NCBI GenBank assembly: GCA_020425605.1
Contig: JAGQRH010000028.1
Span: 1-50,650 of the forward strand
Direction of reading: 5' to 3'
Length of the DNA stretch: 50,650 nucleotides
DNA from: Planctomycetota bacterium
Lineage (GTDB): Bacteria; Planctomycetota; UBA8742; UBA2392
The notes beneath the pieces were generated by a model, which saw only the letters and a list, made by a program, of their open reading frames with translations, made no database searches and was not told the origin of the DNA. Shown here one piece after another: positions 16,123 through 24,940 of this stretch (its first letter is position 1; each line of letters opens with the position of its first letter). The position numbers and the translations under genes are program-made.

Positions 16123-17000
16123 TGAAGTGGCTGTCACCCATCCTTGCCGCGCTGGCGCTGGCCTTTGTGCTGGGCGTAAACCCCGTTGATGCGCAGGAGT
16201 CGGATGCCGCGAAACCGGGCGCACGCGAGACACAGCTTCGGGAGTGGTTCAATGGCCTGGGCAAGAACCGCCAGGAAGAGCTGAAGAAGCGCTTTCGTGC
16301 ATTCAAGCACCTGCCGAATGAGCGTCAGCAGCAGATTCTGCAGGCGGCCCGGGACGGCAAGCCGATCCTGACCGACAAGCAGCGCGAGAACCTGAAGAAG
16401 CTGAAGAAGCTCAGCTTCCTGGAGCGCATACGCCTTTACACCACGGCCGCAGAGCTGAACGCCCTGACCCACGGCCCGCGCGGCAAGGAAGCGCGCGAGG
16501 CCTTCGAGAAGGGCGACAAAGAGGCTCTGCGCCGCATGATGATGCAACAGCGCATGAACATGTTCTCCCGCAACATGTCACCCGAGCAGAAGCGCGAATT
16601 CTTCAGCATGACGCCCGAAGAGCGCTTGAGGAAGATCGCTGAAGACCGCAAGGCCCGCCTTGAGGAGCTGACCGGCATCTACCCGCGCTTTGCCGAGCTG
16701 CGCGAAGCGGCCGAGAACGGCGACAAGGACGCCCGCAGGGAGCTGAAGCACCTGGTGGCGGATCTGCGCACACTGGACCTGCTGCTGCAACGGCTCGAGC
16801 CGGAAAAGCGCGCCGAGATGATGGCGGAGCTGAAGGACCTGAGCCTTGAGGATGCGGCCAACCAGATCCGCAAGGCGCTGCAGGACCAGTGGAAGGAAGA
16901 GAAAAGGCGCAACCCGCGCGACAACAACGACGCGCCGCCCCGCATGGTCCCCGACCGCAACAACCGCAAATCCGAACGCCGCAACCCGCGCGAGCAATAG
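16122..17000 (+). CDS. Exported charged helical protein (DUF3106-like)
   Basis: The product has 292 residues with a cleavable-looking signal peptide ([16 protein letters not shown]). The mature part is almost entirely charged helices with repeated units of the form 'F..L...RQ..L...F..F..LP...R..IL', similar to DUF3106-type periplasmic proteins encoded beside ECF sigma/anti-sigma pairs. It ends in an Arg/Asn/Pro-rich tail. ATG 16122 overlaps the upstream stop codon. A GTG at 16119 is also in frame, but ATG gives the cleaner signal peptide. It probably works with the product of 15511, perhaps as a periplasmic sensor or chaperone; this is inference. Confidence 0.65.
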   Translation: MKWLSPILAALALAFVLGVNPVDAQESDAAKPGARETQLREWFNGLGKNRQEELKKRFRAFKHLPNERQQQILQAARDGKPILTDKQRENLKKLKKLSFLERIRLYTTAAELNALTHGPRGKEAREAFEKGDKEALRRMMMQQRMNMFSRNMSPEQKREFFSMTPEERLRKIAEDRKARLEELTGIYPRFAELREAAENGDKDARRELKHLVADLRTLDLLLQRLEPEKRAEMMAELKDLSLEDAANQIRKALQDQWKEEKRRNPRDNNDAPPRMVPDRNNRKSERRNPREQ

Positions 17001-17046
17001 GCCGGGACCTGCAGGCCTGGCTTTGAATTGCAATCCCCGATTGCGC

Positions 17047-17074
17047 TTGAAGGCCCCTTTTGCCTGCCTATACT
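17047..17074 (+). promoter_or_regulatory. Putative guaA promoter
   Basis: TTGAAG (17047-17052) and TATACT (17069-17074) are separated by 16 nt, with the -10 matching consensus at five of six positions. Transcription would start near 17081, which places a terminator-like hairpin inside the guaA leader. Confidence 0.55.
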
Positions 17075-17087
17075 CTTCTTTTGCCCC

Positions 17088-17117
17088 GGCGGGGACGGCT
17101 TGTCGTCTCCGCCTTTT
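17088..17117 (+). promoter_or_regulatory. Terminator-like hairpin in the guaA leader (possible attenuator)
   Basis: A 10-bp stem (17088-17097 with 17104-17113, one G-U pair) with loop GCTTGT is followed immediately by TTTT (17114-17117). It ends 16 nt before the guaA start. Read as a leader element it could attenuate guaA transcription. Read otherwise, it is the terminator of the upstream gene. No competing antiterminator pairing was identified with confidence. Confidence 0.55.
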
Positions 17118-17133
17118 GCATTTGGAGGGCTTC

Positions 17134-18699
17134 ATGGCGGCACACGAACACGTCGTCATACTGGATATGGGCTCGCAGTACACCCAGCTGATCGCGCGTC
17201 GCACGCGCGAATTGGGCGTGTACAGCGAGATCCAGGCGCACACTACACCCCTGGCCAAGCTGCTTGAGGGCAAGCCCAAGGGCATCATCCTCAGTGGTGG
17301 CCCGGCCAGCGTATACGGCGAGGACTCACCGAAGGTTGACCCGGCAATCTTCACCTGCGGGCTGCCGGTGTTGGGCATTTGCTACGGCATGCAACTCGGC
17401 AGCACGGCGCTCGGCGGCAAAGTCGAGGGCGGGCACAAGCGCGAGTTCGGCCATGCCGACCTGCAGATCAAGCATGAGGACGTGCTGCTGGCGGGCTTCA
17501 ACCGAAGCGTCGCCGAGGACAAGAACGCGCTGCGCGTCTGGATGTCCCACGGTGACAAGGTGACGGCCTTGCCGGATGCTTTCGAGACCCTCGCCAGCAC
17601 GCCGACGTGCGAATACGCGGCGGTTAAACATAAGGAACACCCGTTCTACGGCGTGCAGTTCCACCCGGAAGTCAAGCACACGGCGCAGGGCAAGCTGCTG
17701 CTGAAGAACTTTCTTTTCAACGCCTGCCACTGCGCGGGCGACTGGCAGATGAGCAGTTTCATAGACGAGCAGTGCGAGCGCATCCGCAAGCAGGTCGGCA
17801 AGGGCCACGTGATCTGCGGATTGTCCGGAGGCGTGGATTCCAGCGTGGTCGCGGCGCTGATCAGCAAGGCGATCCCGGGCCAGATCACCTGCATCATGGT
17901 GGACAACGGGCTGCTGCGTTCCGGCGAAGTCGAGGAAGTACGCAAGGCCTTCGAGGGCCATTTCAAGGTCAACCTGATCGTGGCCGACGCCGGCGAGCGC
18001 TTCCTCACGAAACTGGCGGGCGTCACCGACCCGGACAAGAAACGCATCATCATCGGCGAAGAGTTCATCCGTGTCTTCGAGGTCGAAGCCCGGAAGGTCA
18101 AAGACGCCAAGTTCCTTGCGCAGGGCACGCTATACCCTGACGTTATCGAGTCAGTCGCCGCCCACGGCGGCCCGACGGCCATGATCAAACGCCACCACAA
18201 CGTCGGCGGGCTGCCTGAAGACATGGACTTCGAGCTTGTTGAGCCGCTGCGCTTCCTGTTCAAGGACGAAGTCCGTGAAGTCGGCGCCGAGATCGGGCTG
18301 CCCGAAGAGCTGGTCTGGCGCCAGCCGTTTCCCGGCCCCGGGCTTGCCGTGCGCTGCCTGGGCGAAATCACCGAAGAGCGACTTCGCATTCTCCGCGACG
18401 CCGACTCAATCGTTAGAGAAGAGATTCGCGCCGCCGGCCTGGAGAAGCAAATCTGGCAGGCGTTCGCTGTTCTGCTGCCGGTCAAGAGCATCGGCGTGAT
18501 GGGCGACGAGCGCACCCACGAGTTCACCTGCGCAATCCGCGCAGTCGAAAGCGTGGACGGCATGACGGCCGACTGGGCACGCATCGACTACGACCTGCTT
18601 CGTAAGATGAGCAATCGCATCATCAACGAGGTCAGGGGCTTCAACCGAGTGGTGTACGATATCAGCAGCAAGCCACCGGCCACGATCGAGTGGGAATAG
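17134..18699 (+). CDS. guaA: GMP synthase (glutamine-hydrolysing)
   Basis: This 521-residue enzyme converts XMP to GMP with ATP and glutamine. The class I glutamine amidotransferase domain comes first: [10 protein letters not shown] oxyanion region, nucleophile C83 in GICYGMQ, and the His/Glu pair in QFHPEV. Next is the ATP pyrophosphatase domain with the P-loop [10 protein letters not shown], and then the dimerisation domain with [16 protein letters not shown] and the C-terminal [10 protein letters not shown]. Length and domain order are standard. ATG 17134 has TTGGAGGG upstream. A promoter and a terminator-like hairpin precede it. Confidence 0.98.
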   Translation: MAAHEHVVILDMGSQYTQLIARRTRELGVYSEIQAHTTPLAKLLEGKPKGIILSGGPASVYGEDSPKVDPAIFTCGLPVLGICYGMQLGSTALGGKVEGGHKREFGHADLQIKHEDVLLAGFNRSVAEDKNALRVWMSHGDKVTALPDAFETLASTPTCEYAAVKHKEHPFYGVQFHPEVKHTAQGKLLLKNFLFNACHCAGDWQMSSFIDEQCERIRKQVGKGHVICGLSGGVDSSVVAALISKAIPGQITCIMVDNGLLRSGEVEEVRKAFEGHFKVNLIVADAGERFLTKLAGVTDPDKKRIIIGEEFIRVFEVEARKVKDAKFLAQGTLYPDVIESVAAHGGPTAMIKRHHNVGGLPEDMDFELVEPLRFLFKDEVREVGAEIGLPEELVWRQPFPGPGLAVRCLGEITEERLRILRDADSIVREEIRAAGLEKQIWQAFAVLLPVKSIGVMGDERTHEFTCAIRAVESVDGMTADWARIDYDLLRKMSNRIINEVRGFNRVVYDISSKPPATIEWE

Positions 18700-19538
18700 G
18701 CCGCCTGCGGCGGAAGGCAAACGTGCTGGGTCAAAATTCAAAATTGAAGGGCACTGCTGCCGCGCCGATTCCTGCGGTTACTGGCATTGCCGTTTGTCTT
18801 CTTGTCGTTGCCGTGTGCGCCGCCGGTTGCGGCGGTGGCAATGAGCCGACGAATGACGGTCCCCAGGTCGCTTCTCTCGAAGGCGACCGGCGCGACGATG
18901 GCGGCTTTGAGTTTGAGCCGGCCGTGGACTTGAAACTCGCGCCGACCAAGCTGCACGGTGACCTTGCCCGGCTGCTTCCCAAGCCGGCACTGGAGAAGAA
19001 CTCTGTCAAATACGGGGGCTGGGACGCGGCCAATGCGGCGCTTTCGGCAGAAGGGGCAGAGGACGCGGCGATGCCTGCCGTGGCCGCCACCTACCGGTCG
19101 ATGGGCTACGACATCGAGACGGGCAAAGAGGGCAAGGACGCAGTCGCGACGCAAGAGTATCCGCAGTCGTGCGCACTGTTCCTGATCAAGGCGCCCGAGG
19201 CCGCCGCCGCACAGCCGATCGCAGACAAGATCGCCGAGAATCTTCTGGGCAAAGGCTTCGCCCAGATCGACGAGCTGGAATGGGCCGACGGCTTCAAGAA
19301 GACCCAGCAGATCCTGCGCTATTCACGCGTCGACTCGCACGACAAGGTTGACGACGTATACGTGGCGTATGTGAAAGTGATCGGCGACGTTGTGGTGTTC
19401 GCACTCGAGAATGAAGCGGCGGCGAAACTGAACGGCCCGGGCGAATCACAGATTTCGCGCGTTTCCGAATCCGGCTACGGCAGCCGCCTCGGCGGCCAGC
19501 TCACGTTCCTCGTTGCGAACCGTCTGCTCAGCCCTTGA
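18690..19538 (+). CDS. Hypothetical lipoprotein
   Basis: This predicted lipoprotein has the lipobox CAAGC after a hydrophobic segment ([10 protein letters not shown]), followed by a Gly/Asn-rich linker and a soluble domain of about 220 residues without recognised motifs. The start is uncertain. GTG 18690 overlaps the guaA stop and would read through an AT-rich palindromic stretch. TTG 18744 would give a textbook signal peptide beginning MKG, but has no good ribosome binding site. The protein is probably co-transcribed with guaA, though a functional link is not evident. It converges on nuoI and shares the hairpin at 19566-19587. Confidence 0.7.
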   Translation: MGIGRLRRKANVLGQNSKLKGTAAAPIPAVTGIAVCLLVVAVCAAGCGGGNEPTNDGPQVASLEGDRRDDGGFEFEPAVDLKLAPTKLHGDLARLLPKPALEKNSVKYGGWDAANAALSAEGAEDAAMPAVAATYRSMGYDIETGKEGKDAVATQEYPQSCALFLIKAPEAAAAQPIADKIAENLLGKGFAQIDELEWADGFKKTQQILRYSRVDSHDKVDDVYVAYVKVIGDVVVFALENEAAAKLNGPGESQISRVSESGYGSRLGGQLTFLVANRLLSP

Positions 19539-19565
19539 AGCGTTTGAGCAACAGTAGCAAAGACA

Positions 19566-19587
19566 ACGGCCGCCGAATGGCGGCCGT
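19566..19587. terminator. Bidirectional hairpin between convergent genes
   Basis: A perfect 9-bp stem (ACGGCCGCC/GGCGGCCGT) with a GAAT loop lies between the lipoprotein gene (ends 19538) and nuoI (ends 19611). The minus-strand side runs into TGTCTTTGCT, a weak T tract. Confidence 0.65.
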
Positions 19588-19610
19588 GACTGTATTCCGT
19601 GGACTGTTCG

Positions 19611-20306
19611 CTAGGCGCCGTCTTGCCGCAGACCCTGGCGGTATGGTTGCACGCCGTGGGTTACGTCCGGGCCGCAGCCGTCGGGGCTGAGCGGGTAGCG
19701 CCCGTCCTTGTCCTTCCCGCTGCGGGCGAGGCCAAGGCTTTCCATGAACTCGTCGTTGTTCTTGAGCAGCCGTGCCTTGTCGAAAATGAAGTCGCCGCGC
19801 TTGGTGCCGACCTGGTTGTAGGTCGTGCTCATGGCGATGGCGTCTTTCGGGCAGGCCTCTACACACATGCCGCAATAGATGCACTTCAGCATGTCGATTT
19901 CGAACACATCCGGCGCCTTGAAGCGCTGCGCGCCGAATTCGTCCACGTCGGTCTGGTCGCCGACGATGGTGATGCACTCGGCCGGGCAGGCCGTGCTGCA
20001 CATGAAGCAGGCGACGCACTTGATGTTGTTGCTGTCGTCGACCTTGAGGTAGTGCTCGCCGCGGTAGCCGACGGCCGGGATGTGGCGCTGGTTGTCGCGC
20101 GACTTCTCGCCAACGTAATCGATGGTGGTGCTGGGGCGGAACATCATCTTGAAGGTGTTGACGAGGCCCTTGAAGATCTCGATCAGGTAGATGCGTTCCC
20201 AGAAGTTGAGCTTGCGCTCGTTGTCGCGGGCGGACTTCGGCGCCTCGCCGGTCATGATCGACCGGATATCGCCACCGTGTTCCGCATGTTCGGTATGGGT
20301 GCTCAA
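19611..20306 (-). CDS. nuoI: NADH-quinone oxidoreductase subunit I-like 4Fe-4S protein
   Basis: The product has 231 residues. Two [4Fe-4S] cluster motifs carry the signature: CVACFMCSTACPAE and CIYCGMCVEACPKDAI. They are embedded in the typical NuoI sequence (ERIYLIEIFKGLVNTFKMMF N-terminal helix, IDMLKCIYCG, AIAMSTTY). NuoI relays electrons between the peripheral arm clusters of complex I. The N-terminal 25 residues (His/Glu-rich) and the C-terminal tail are extended compared with minimal homologues. No other nuo gene is in the window, so it is either isolated or part of a scattered nuo set. Partner assignment to complex I is inferred from sequence. Confidence 0.85.
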   Translation of the reverse strand: MSTHTEHAEHGGDIRSIMTGEAPKSARDNERKLNFWERIYLIEIFKGLVNTFKMMFRPSTTIDYVGEKSRDNQRHIPAVGYRGEHYLKVDDSNNIKCVACFMCSTACPAECITIVGDQTDVDEFGAQRFKAPDVFEIDMLKCIYCGMCVEACPKDAIAMSTTYNQVGTKRGDFIFDKARLLKNNDEFMESLGLARSGKDKDGRYPLSPDGCGPDVTHGVQPYRQGLRQDGA

Positions 20307-20368
20307 GACATAACCCCTTCAATCATCACGAGCGAATATAGCTTCGCGGCAACCCATGTCATGGGGGT

Positions 20369-22120
20369 TCAGGCGTCCATAGCGTCGAGATCCCAGTCGA
20401 TCTTTTTGGACAGGGGCAGCATGCTGCCGTCGTCTTTGCCGACCTCCTGATCGATCAGCTTGTTGAGACTTTTGTTCATCCGATCGAGCAGGTCGTGGTG
20501 CTTGTCGCGCTCGGTTGCCAGGTTGGTCATTTCGTGCGGGTCGGACTGCAGGTCGAACAGCTCCACGTCGTTGCGCTCGAACAACTCGTCTACGCTTGCC
20601 GGCAGGTGGTGCTGCCGTGGTGAGAAGTAGCGCGAGAAGCGGTAGCGCCCGTCGAACCAGCTCCGGATCGCGCCGCGGTTCTCCAGCGCGGGTTTCGCGA
20701 CTCGGGCTACGTCGGCCGCGGCCACGGCCTTGCCGGCCTTCTTTGCGGCGCGCATCTTCTTCATGGCGCGCAGGAACTCTCCGTCGAGGTAGCCGAGCAT
20801 GTTGAAGTTGAACAGGCTGCCGTCGCGCAGCTCGTTCACTCCGGCGTCGCGGGGCGCTTCCAGTAGCGGCGCAATGTCCCGGCCTTTCAGCGCGTCGCCC
20901 GGCGTGGCACCGGCCATGCGCAGGATGGTGGGCGCGAGATCAACGTGCGAAGTCAGCGCTTTGCAATGCTGCCCGCCCTGCACTTCCGGGTGGACGATGA
21001 CCAGCGGCACGTGGTTCTGCTCGCGGTAGACGCAGCTTCCCTTGCCGTGCATCTGGTGCGCGCCGCACAGCTCGCCGTGGTCGGATGTGTATATCACGAT
21101 CGTGTTCTCAAGCAGCCCCTGCGTCTGCAACTCGTCGAGGATGCGCACCACGTGGCGGTCGTTGTCGCGGATGCAGTTGAAGTAGTAGTCCTGCAGCAGG
21201 CGCCAGCGGCGGTCTTCGTCGGGCCAGGTGCCGAGCAGCACTTCGCGCGACCGCTGAAACTCCCAGTGCGCCTGCGGGCGCCCGGGCGCGTCCCAGGCCT
21301 GGTGGCGGCTTTGCGGCAGGGGCACATCCCAAGTGGCGTGGTAGAGGTCGGTGTCGGGCGGCGGCGTGATTTCCATGACCGGCTCGTCGCGCTTCTGCAC
21401 GCTCTCACCGGGCAGGTCGGTGTCGACGTACATGATGTCGTGCGGGTTGATCAGGTTGACCGCCAGCATCCACGGCTTGCCATCATCCGACATCGGGCGA
21501 CCCTTGGCGCGCAGCCAGCCCAGCGCCATGGCGGTGATGATGCCGTCATGCTCATACCCGCCGCGCGTCGATGCGATGATGTCGCCGACGTTGAAATAGT
21601 CGCTGAAGCCGTAGCCCTCCATCACCTCGGTCAGCAGCTTCTGGGGCGAGTCGGCGTCGTTGGCCTCCTCCAGCTCTTTCGAGAGATGACACTTGCCCTT
21701 ATAGGCCGTGTAGTAGCCCGCGTCGCGCAGCATGTGCCCCAGCGTGGGGACGTCGGTCGACATGCTGGTCTGCCAGGGCGTGTTGACGTTGTCGAACACG
21801 CCGGTGTGCTGGATGTGTCGGCCCGTGTAGATCACCGAGCGGGAAGGCGAGCATACGTTGGAGTTGATCTGGTGGTTGTCGAAGCTGACGCCCATGCGGC
21901 GCAAACGCTCGCGCCCCGGCACGGGGAACGGCCAGCGCGCAAACCAGCGCTCCTGGTCCTAGGTAATCAGCACGATGTTGTAGGGACCCCTGGGGCCTTC
22001 GCCCTCGGGCTTCGGCTTGGGTGACACAGCGCAACCGGCCCCCAGCACGGCCGCCGCGGCACTCGATGCAAGGAATCGACGGCGGGAGCCGCTGGTCGGC
22101 TTGCGATTGTTTTGGTTCAC
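20369..22120 (-). pseudogene. Sulfatase (formylglycine type) interrupted by an in-frame TAG
   Basis: Reading from GTG 22120 gives an N-terminus with SRRRFLASSAAAAVLGAGC, a Tat-like lipoprotein signal. This is followed by PYNIVLIT, then TAG (21961-21959, codon 54), then DQERWFARW and the rest of a sulfatase in the same frame. The formylglycine site is Cys90 in NVCSPSRS, and YTSDHGELCG holds later metal ligands. The stop sits where family members have the LIT-x-DQ calcium-binding strand. An internal GTG at 21922 could start a 517-residue product, but it would lack the export signal and first metal ligand. Total length with the stop bridged is 583 codons. It could be a recent pseudogene, a sequencing error or readthrough. 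Other genes here stop with TAG, which argues against general recoding. Confidence 0.8.
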
Positions 22121-22187
22121 GTGTCTACCCCAGAACGATGTGCTGCGATTCTAGGCAACCAACCGTCCGGTGCATCCCAATTGGCAA

Positions 22188-23009
22188 CTACGTCCGCGGC
22201 GGTCGCGGTTGCGGCGGCCTTGCGGGGCGCGGGCCGGCAGGTCGTGGACCAGCTTGTGGAGGCCGTGGTGGGCCGGGTGCACGTCCGGGGCCGGCCGGCA
22301 TGGCGTTGGGTGCGGCGGGCGGCATGGCTCCCGGCGGCGGCATGTGGCCGTGGCCCGGCGGCGGATAGTTCGCGGCACCTGCGGGCGGGTAGTGGAGCTT
22401 GTTCGGCTTCTTGCGCCCTACGAAGAACATCGCGCCTCCGCCAAGCACACCGAGGATGCCGATTACCACCAGGATCGCGCCAAAGCCGCCTTCGGGCTCC
22501 TTGTTCAGCTCGATGATCTTGAAGTCCTGCTCGACGTGGCCCATGTCGCGCAGCAGGCGCTGGTCTTCGCTGCTGAGGTCGAGCCCCGTCTGCACCAGGC
22601 CGCGTACGGTCTTGACCTCGTAGACACGGTCGATGTTTGCGACCAGCCAGTCCTCGTCGTGCGCCCAGCATTCTTCCATCAGCTTCTGTTTGCCGTCGTC
22701 ATCCACTTTCAGGAACGCGCAGACAGGCTGTTCGTCGTCTTCACTGGCCCAGCAGGCGACGTAGTACTCGTGCGTAGTGTGGGTGGTGATGCCCTTGCGC
22801 TTGTGTTCAGTATCGATGCGCGTGCTGGCAGACCAGTCGATGTGCACCTCGCTGAGCTCAAGCCACTCGGCATCGGGCGGGGACTGACGCCACTCGGCAT
22901 ACTTCATCTGCACGGGCGACGAATTGCGCATCGCCACCATCAACTTATGCCCGCCAAACACCAGCGCTGCGATGCCACCAATGATCAGCAACAGCGAGAT
23001 ACGCCACAT
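22188..23009 (-). CDS. Two-span membrane protein with proline-rich tail
   Basis: The product has about 273 residues. Membrane spans lie at the N-terminus (ISLLLIIGGIAALVF) and near residue 190 (FGAILVVIGILGVLGGGAMFF). An extracytoplasmic domain of about 150 residues sits between them (with EYYVACWASEDDEQPVC and WLVANIDRVYEV). The C-terminal cytoplasmic tail is a long Pro/Gly/Ala/Arg low-complexity region. Topology resembles DUF3592-like proteins, but similarity is too weak to name a family. ATG 23009 has GGGGGCAG upstream; ATG 23021 is an alternative. Function unknown. Confidence 0.75.
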   Translation of the reverse strand: MWRISLLLIIGGIAALVFGGHKLMVAMRNSSPVQMKYAEWRQSPPDAEWLELSEVHIDWSASTRIDTEHKRKGITTHTTHEYYVACWASEDDEQPVCAFLKVDDDGKQKLMEECWAHDEDWLVANIDRVYEVKTVRGLVQTGLDLSSEDQRLLRDMGHVEQDFKIIELNKEPEGGFGAILVVIGILGVLGGGAMFFVGRKKPNKLHYPPAGAANYPPPGHGHMPPPGAMPPAAPNAMPAGPGRAPGPPRPPQAGPRPAGPRPARPPQPRPPRT

Positions 23010-23119
23010 GACTGCCCCCATGAAATTGCAGAAGTCTCAGTTCCGAAGGCCGGAGTATATTCTACACGCAAGCCACAATCAGCAGCCTGTTTCTCATAAG
23101 GGTATGTCAGTTTAGTGGC

Positions 23120-24406
23120 CTAGCCGAGGCCGCTGGTGGACATCTGGAGCAGCGGGATGATGACCGCGCTGACGATGCCGCCGACCACGACCGCCATGAA
23201 GACGATCATGATGGGCTCGATCAGCCCGGTCATGCGGGCGATGGAGATGTCGATTTCTTCGTCGTAGGCGTGGGCGATGCGCTCAAGCAGTTGCTCAAGC
23301 TCGCCGGTCTGTTCGCCGACCGCCACCATGTAGCCCACCACGGGCGGGAAGATGCCGCTTTTCTTGATCGGCGTGCTGATGTCTGTGCCTTCCACGATGC
23401 TGTCGTGGATGCCCTGGATGACTTCCTGCATGGCGCGGTTGCCGACGATCTTCTTGACGATGCGCAAAGCTTCCAGCGCCGGCATGCCCGAGCGCAACAG
23501 CACGGCAAACGTGATCGCGGCGACGGCCATCGCTACGGCCACGCCCGTCAGCGCGAACTGTGTCCGAGACGTGCGCTTGAAGTGTTCCTCGATGCGGTTG
23601 AAATGGCGGGCCTGCTCGCGCGCCATGGCGTTCATGCGAGTTTGCTGGGTGCGCGCGACTTCCGTCTGGTGTCGGCGCTGGCTACGGCGCGCCAGCTCGC
23701 TGCTTTTGACCGCCAGCGACGCCTGCTTCAGCTGCGCCTTCTGGTACTTGCCCATCTCCTCCACGGCCGCCTTGATCTCGGCCGACTTCACCTCGTTGCC
23801 TTGCGCCAGCGTTTCCACCATGACCTTGACCTGCTCGCTCTGGTCCTTGGCGGCGTTGTTGCCTTCCTCCAGCTGCTTGGTCAGCTCGTTGATCGCCCAC
23901 ATCTGCTTGCGTGCGGTCTCCGGCAGGTTGGCGGCCGCCTGCACGAACTGCGGCAGCGGCTTCAGCGCCTCGACGAACGTACGGTTGGCTTCCGTTTGCT
24001 CGTCCATCGCGAGCTTCAGCGCGCCCAGTGCCCGGTTCTGCTCCTCTGCGTTCGGCAGCACTTCCTTCAGCGTGGCCGGCAGGTTCGAAAGTGCCTCGAT
24101 CAGCTTTGACTGACCCATGCTCTGGGCATGCAGGCGCTGGCCGAGCATGCGGATGTGCTGTCCCAGATCGTTCAACCCGGTCTTGATCTCGACCACGGCA
24201 CGGCTGCGCGCGGACATGTTGGCAGGGTCGTTCGGGTTCACGGTTGCGAGCAGGCGGCTGTTCAGCATCACAACTTCTTCGGCCGGAATCTCGTCGTGGT
24301 CTTCCACCATGATCGGGTTCAGCTCGGGATCGTCGCTCGGCAGCTCGTACGGGGTCTCAGTCGGCGTGCTTTTCTTGCGGAAGATGCGAGTGACGAACTT
24401 GAACAT
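23120..24406 (-). CDS. Coiled-coil protein fused to the C-terminal half of a GspF/PilC (T2SSF) domain protein
   Basis: This is a 428-residue chimera. Residues 1-280 are soluble and predominantly coiled coil (for example NELTKQLEEGNNAAKDQSEQ). A hydrophobic segment follows (about 283-303). From about residue 300 the sequence is a clear second T2SSF repeat: LLRSGMPALEAL, GIFPPVVGYMVAVGEQTGEL, AHAYDEEID and LIEPIMIVFMAVVVGGIVSA. Normal GspF/PilC proteins have two such repeats and no long N-terminal coil. The join lies near nucleotide 23505. The ATG has GGAG upstream. No other secretion or pilus gene is nearby. It may be a domain-swapped membrane scaffold or the product of a recombination event. 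Confidence 0.8.
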   Translation of the reverse strand: MFKFVTRIFRKKSTPTETPYELPSDDPELNPIMVEDHDEIPAEEVVMLNSRLLATVNPNDPANMSARSRAVVEIKTGLNDLGQHIRMLGQRLHAQSMGQSKLIEALSNLPATLKEVLPNAEEQNRALGALKLAMDEQTEANRTFVEALKPLPQFVQAAANLPETARKQMWAINELTKQLEEGNNAAKDQSEQVKVMVETLAQGNEVKSAEIKAAVEEMGKYQKAQLKQASLAVKSSELARRSQRRHQTEVARTQQTRMNAMAREQARHFNRIEEHFKRTSRTQFALTGVAVAMAVAAITFAVLLRSGMPALEALRIVKKIVGNRAMQEVIQGIHDSIVEGTDISTPIKKSGIFPPVVGYMVAVGEQTGELEQLLERIAHAYDEEIDISIARMTGLIEPIMIVFMAVVVGGIVSAVIIPLLQMSTSGLG

Positions 24407-24510
24407 GATGAGCTCCGTAGATGACCGATAAAGACAACGCGATCACTCGCGCCCTCCTGAAATCGGAGCCTTGGCGTGTGAACTTTGGTGAATTTGATTT
24501 AGGGGCGAAG

Positions 24511-24588
24511 CCACGAATCTTCACCAGTCGGCACAAAGAGGCTCAAGCCGGCTCCGCCGATTTCGTGATGATTTGCGTAGATTCGTGG
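24511..24588. repeat. Inverted repeat in an AT-richer intergenic spacer
   Basis: CCACGAATCT at 24511-24520 is repeated exactly in reverse complement at 24579-24588. The 24407-24599 spacer, between the T2SSF fusion gene and glnB, is visibly lower in GC than its neighbours and has no believable gene. This looks like a small intergenic palindromic element. Confidence 0.6.
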
Positions 24589-24599
24589 TTAGGGAAGTC

Positions 24600-24935
24600 T
24601 CAAATCGCGTCGCTGCCGCGTTCGCCGGTGCGAATGCGGATGACGTCATCGAGCTTGATCACCAGCAGTTTGCCTGCGCCGACGACGTCATCACCGGCTG
24701 CTTTCATGACCGCGTCGATCGTCGGTTGCACGAAACTGTCGTTGACCGCGATCTCGAGCTTCAGCTTCTTGAACAACTCGATGTCCAGTTTGCTCTCGCC
24801 CGCCTCGGCTGCTCCCCGCTGGTGGCCCGTTCCGAGCACTTCGCTGATGGTGAAACGAAACACTTCCGCGTCGGCCAGCGCGTCCTTTACGGCGTCCAGC
24901 TTCTCGGGCGCGATGATCACCTGAATCAGCTTCAT
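24600..24935 (-). CDS. glnB: PII-family nitrogen regulatory protein
   Basis: This 111-residue PII signal protein reports 2-oxoglutarate and ATP/ADP status. The family signature is intact at the C-terminus (VIRIRTGERGSDAI) and at VGAGKLLV, and Q39, which contacts 2-oxoglutarate, is present (GTGHQRG). The T-loop is altered: it is one residue shorter, and a leucine occupies the position of Tyr51, the uridylylation site of E. coli GlnB. Regulation by uridylylation is therefore unlikely. The gene is the last of a tight four-gene run (prkA, membrane protein, ImpE-like, PII), 5 nt after the preceding stop. No amtB or glnA is in view. Confidence 0.88.
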   Translation of the reverse strand: MKLIQVIIAPEKLDAVKDALADAEVFRFTISEVLGTGHQRGAAEAGESKLDIELFKKLKLEIAVNDSFVQPTIDAVMKAAGDDVVGAGKLLVIKLDDVIRIRTGERGSDAI

Positions 24936-24940
24936 GTCGA

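Noticed and set aside
16846..17133. Longer GuaA starting upstream in the same frame
   Set aside because: The extension overlaps the previous gene and has no GuaA similarity, while ATG 17134 has a good ribosome binding site.
21959..21961. Genome-wide recoding of TAG, for example to pyrrolysine
   Set aside because: Ordinary genes in the window such as sucA, lpd and guaA end with TAG, and no suppressor tRNA is visible here.
24421..24924. Plus-strand frame through the spacer and opposite glnB
   Set aside because: It runs antisense to a clear PII gene and through the low-GC repeat spacer; the translation has no protein-like pattern.
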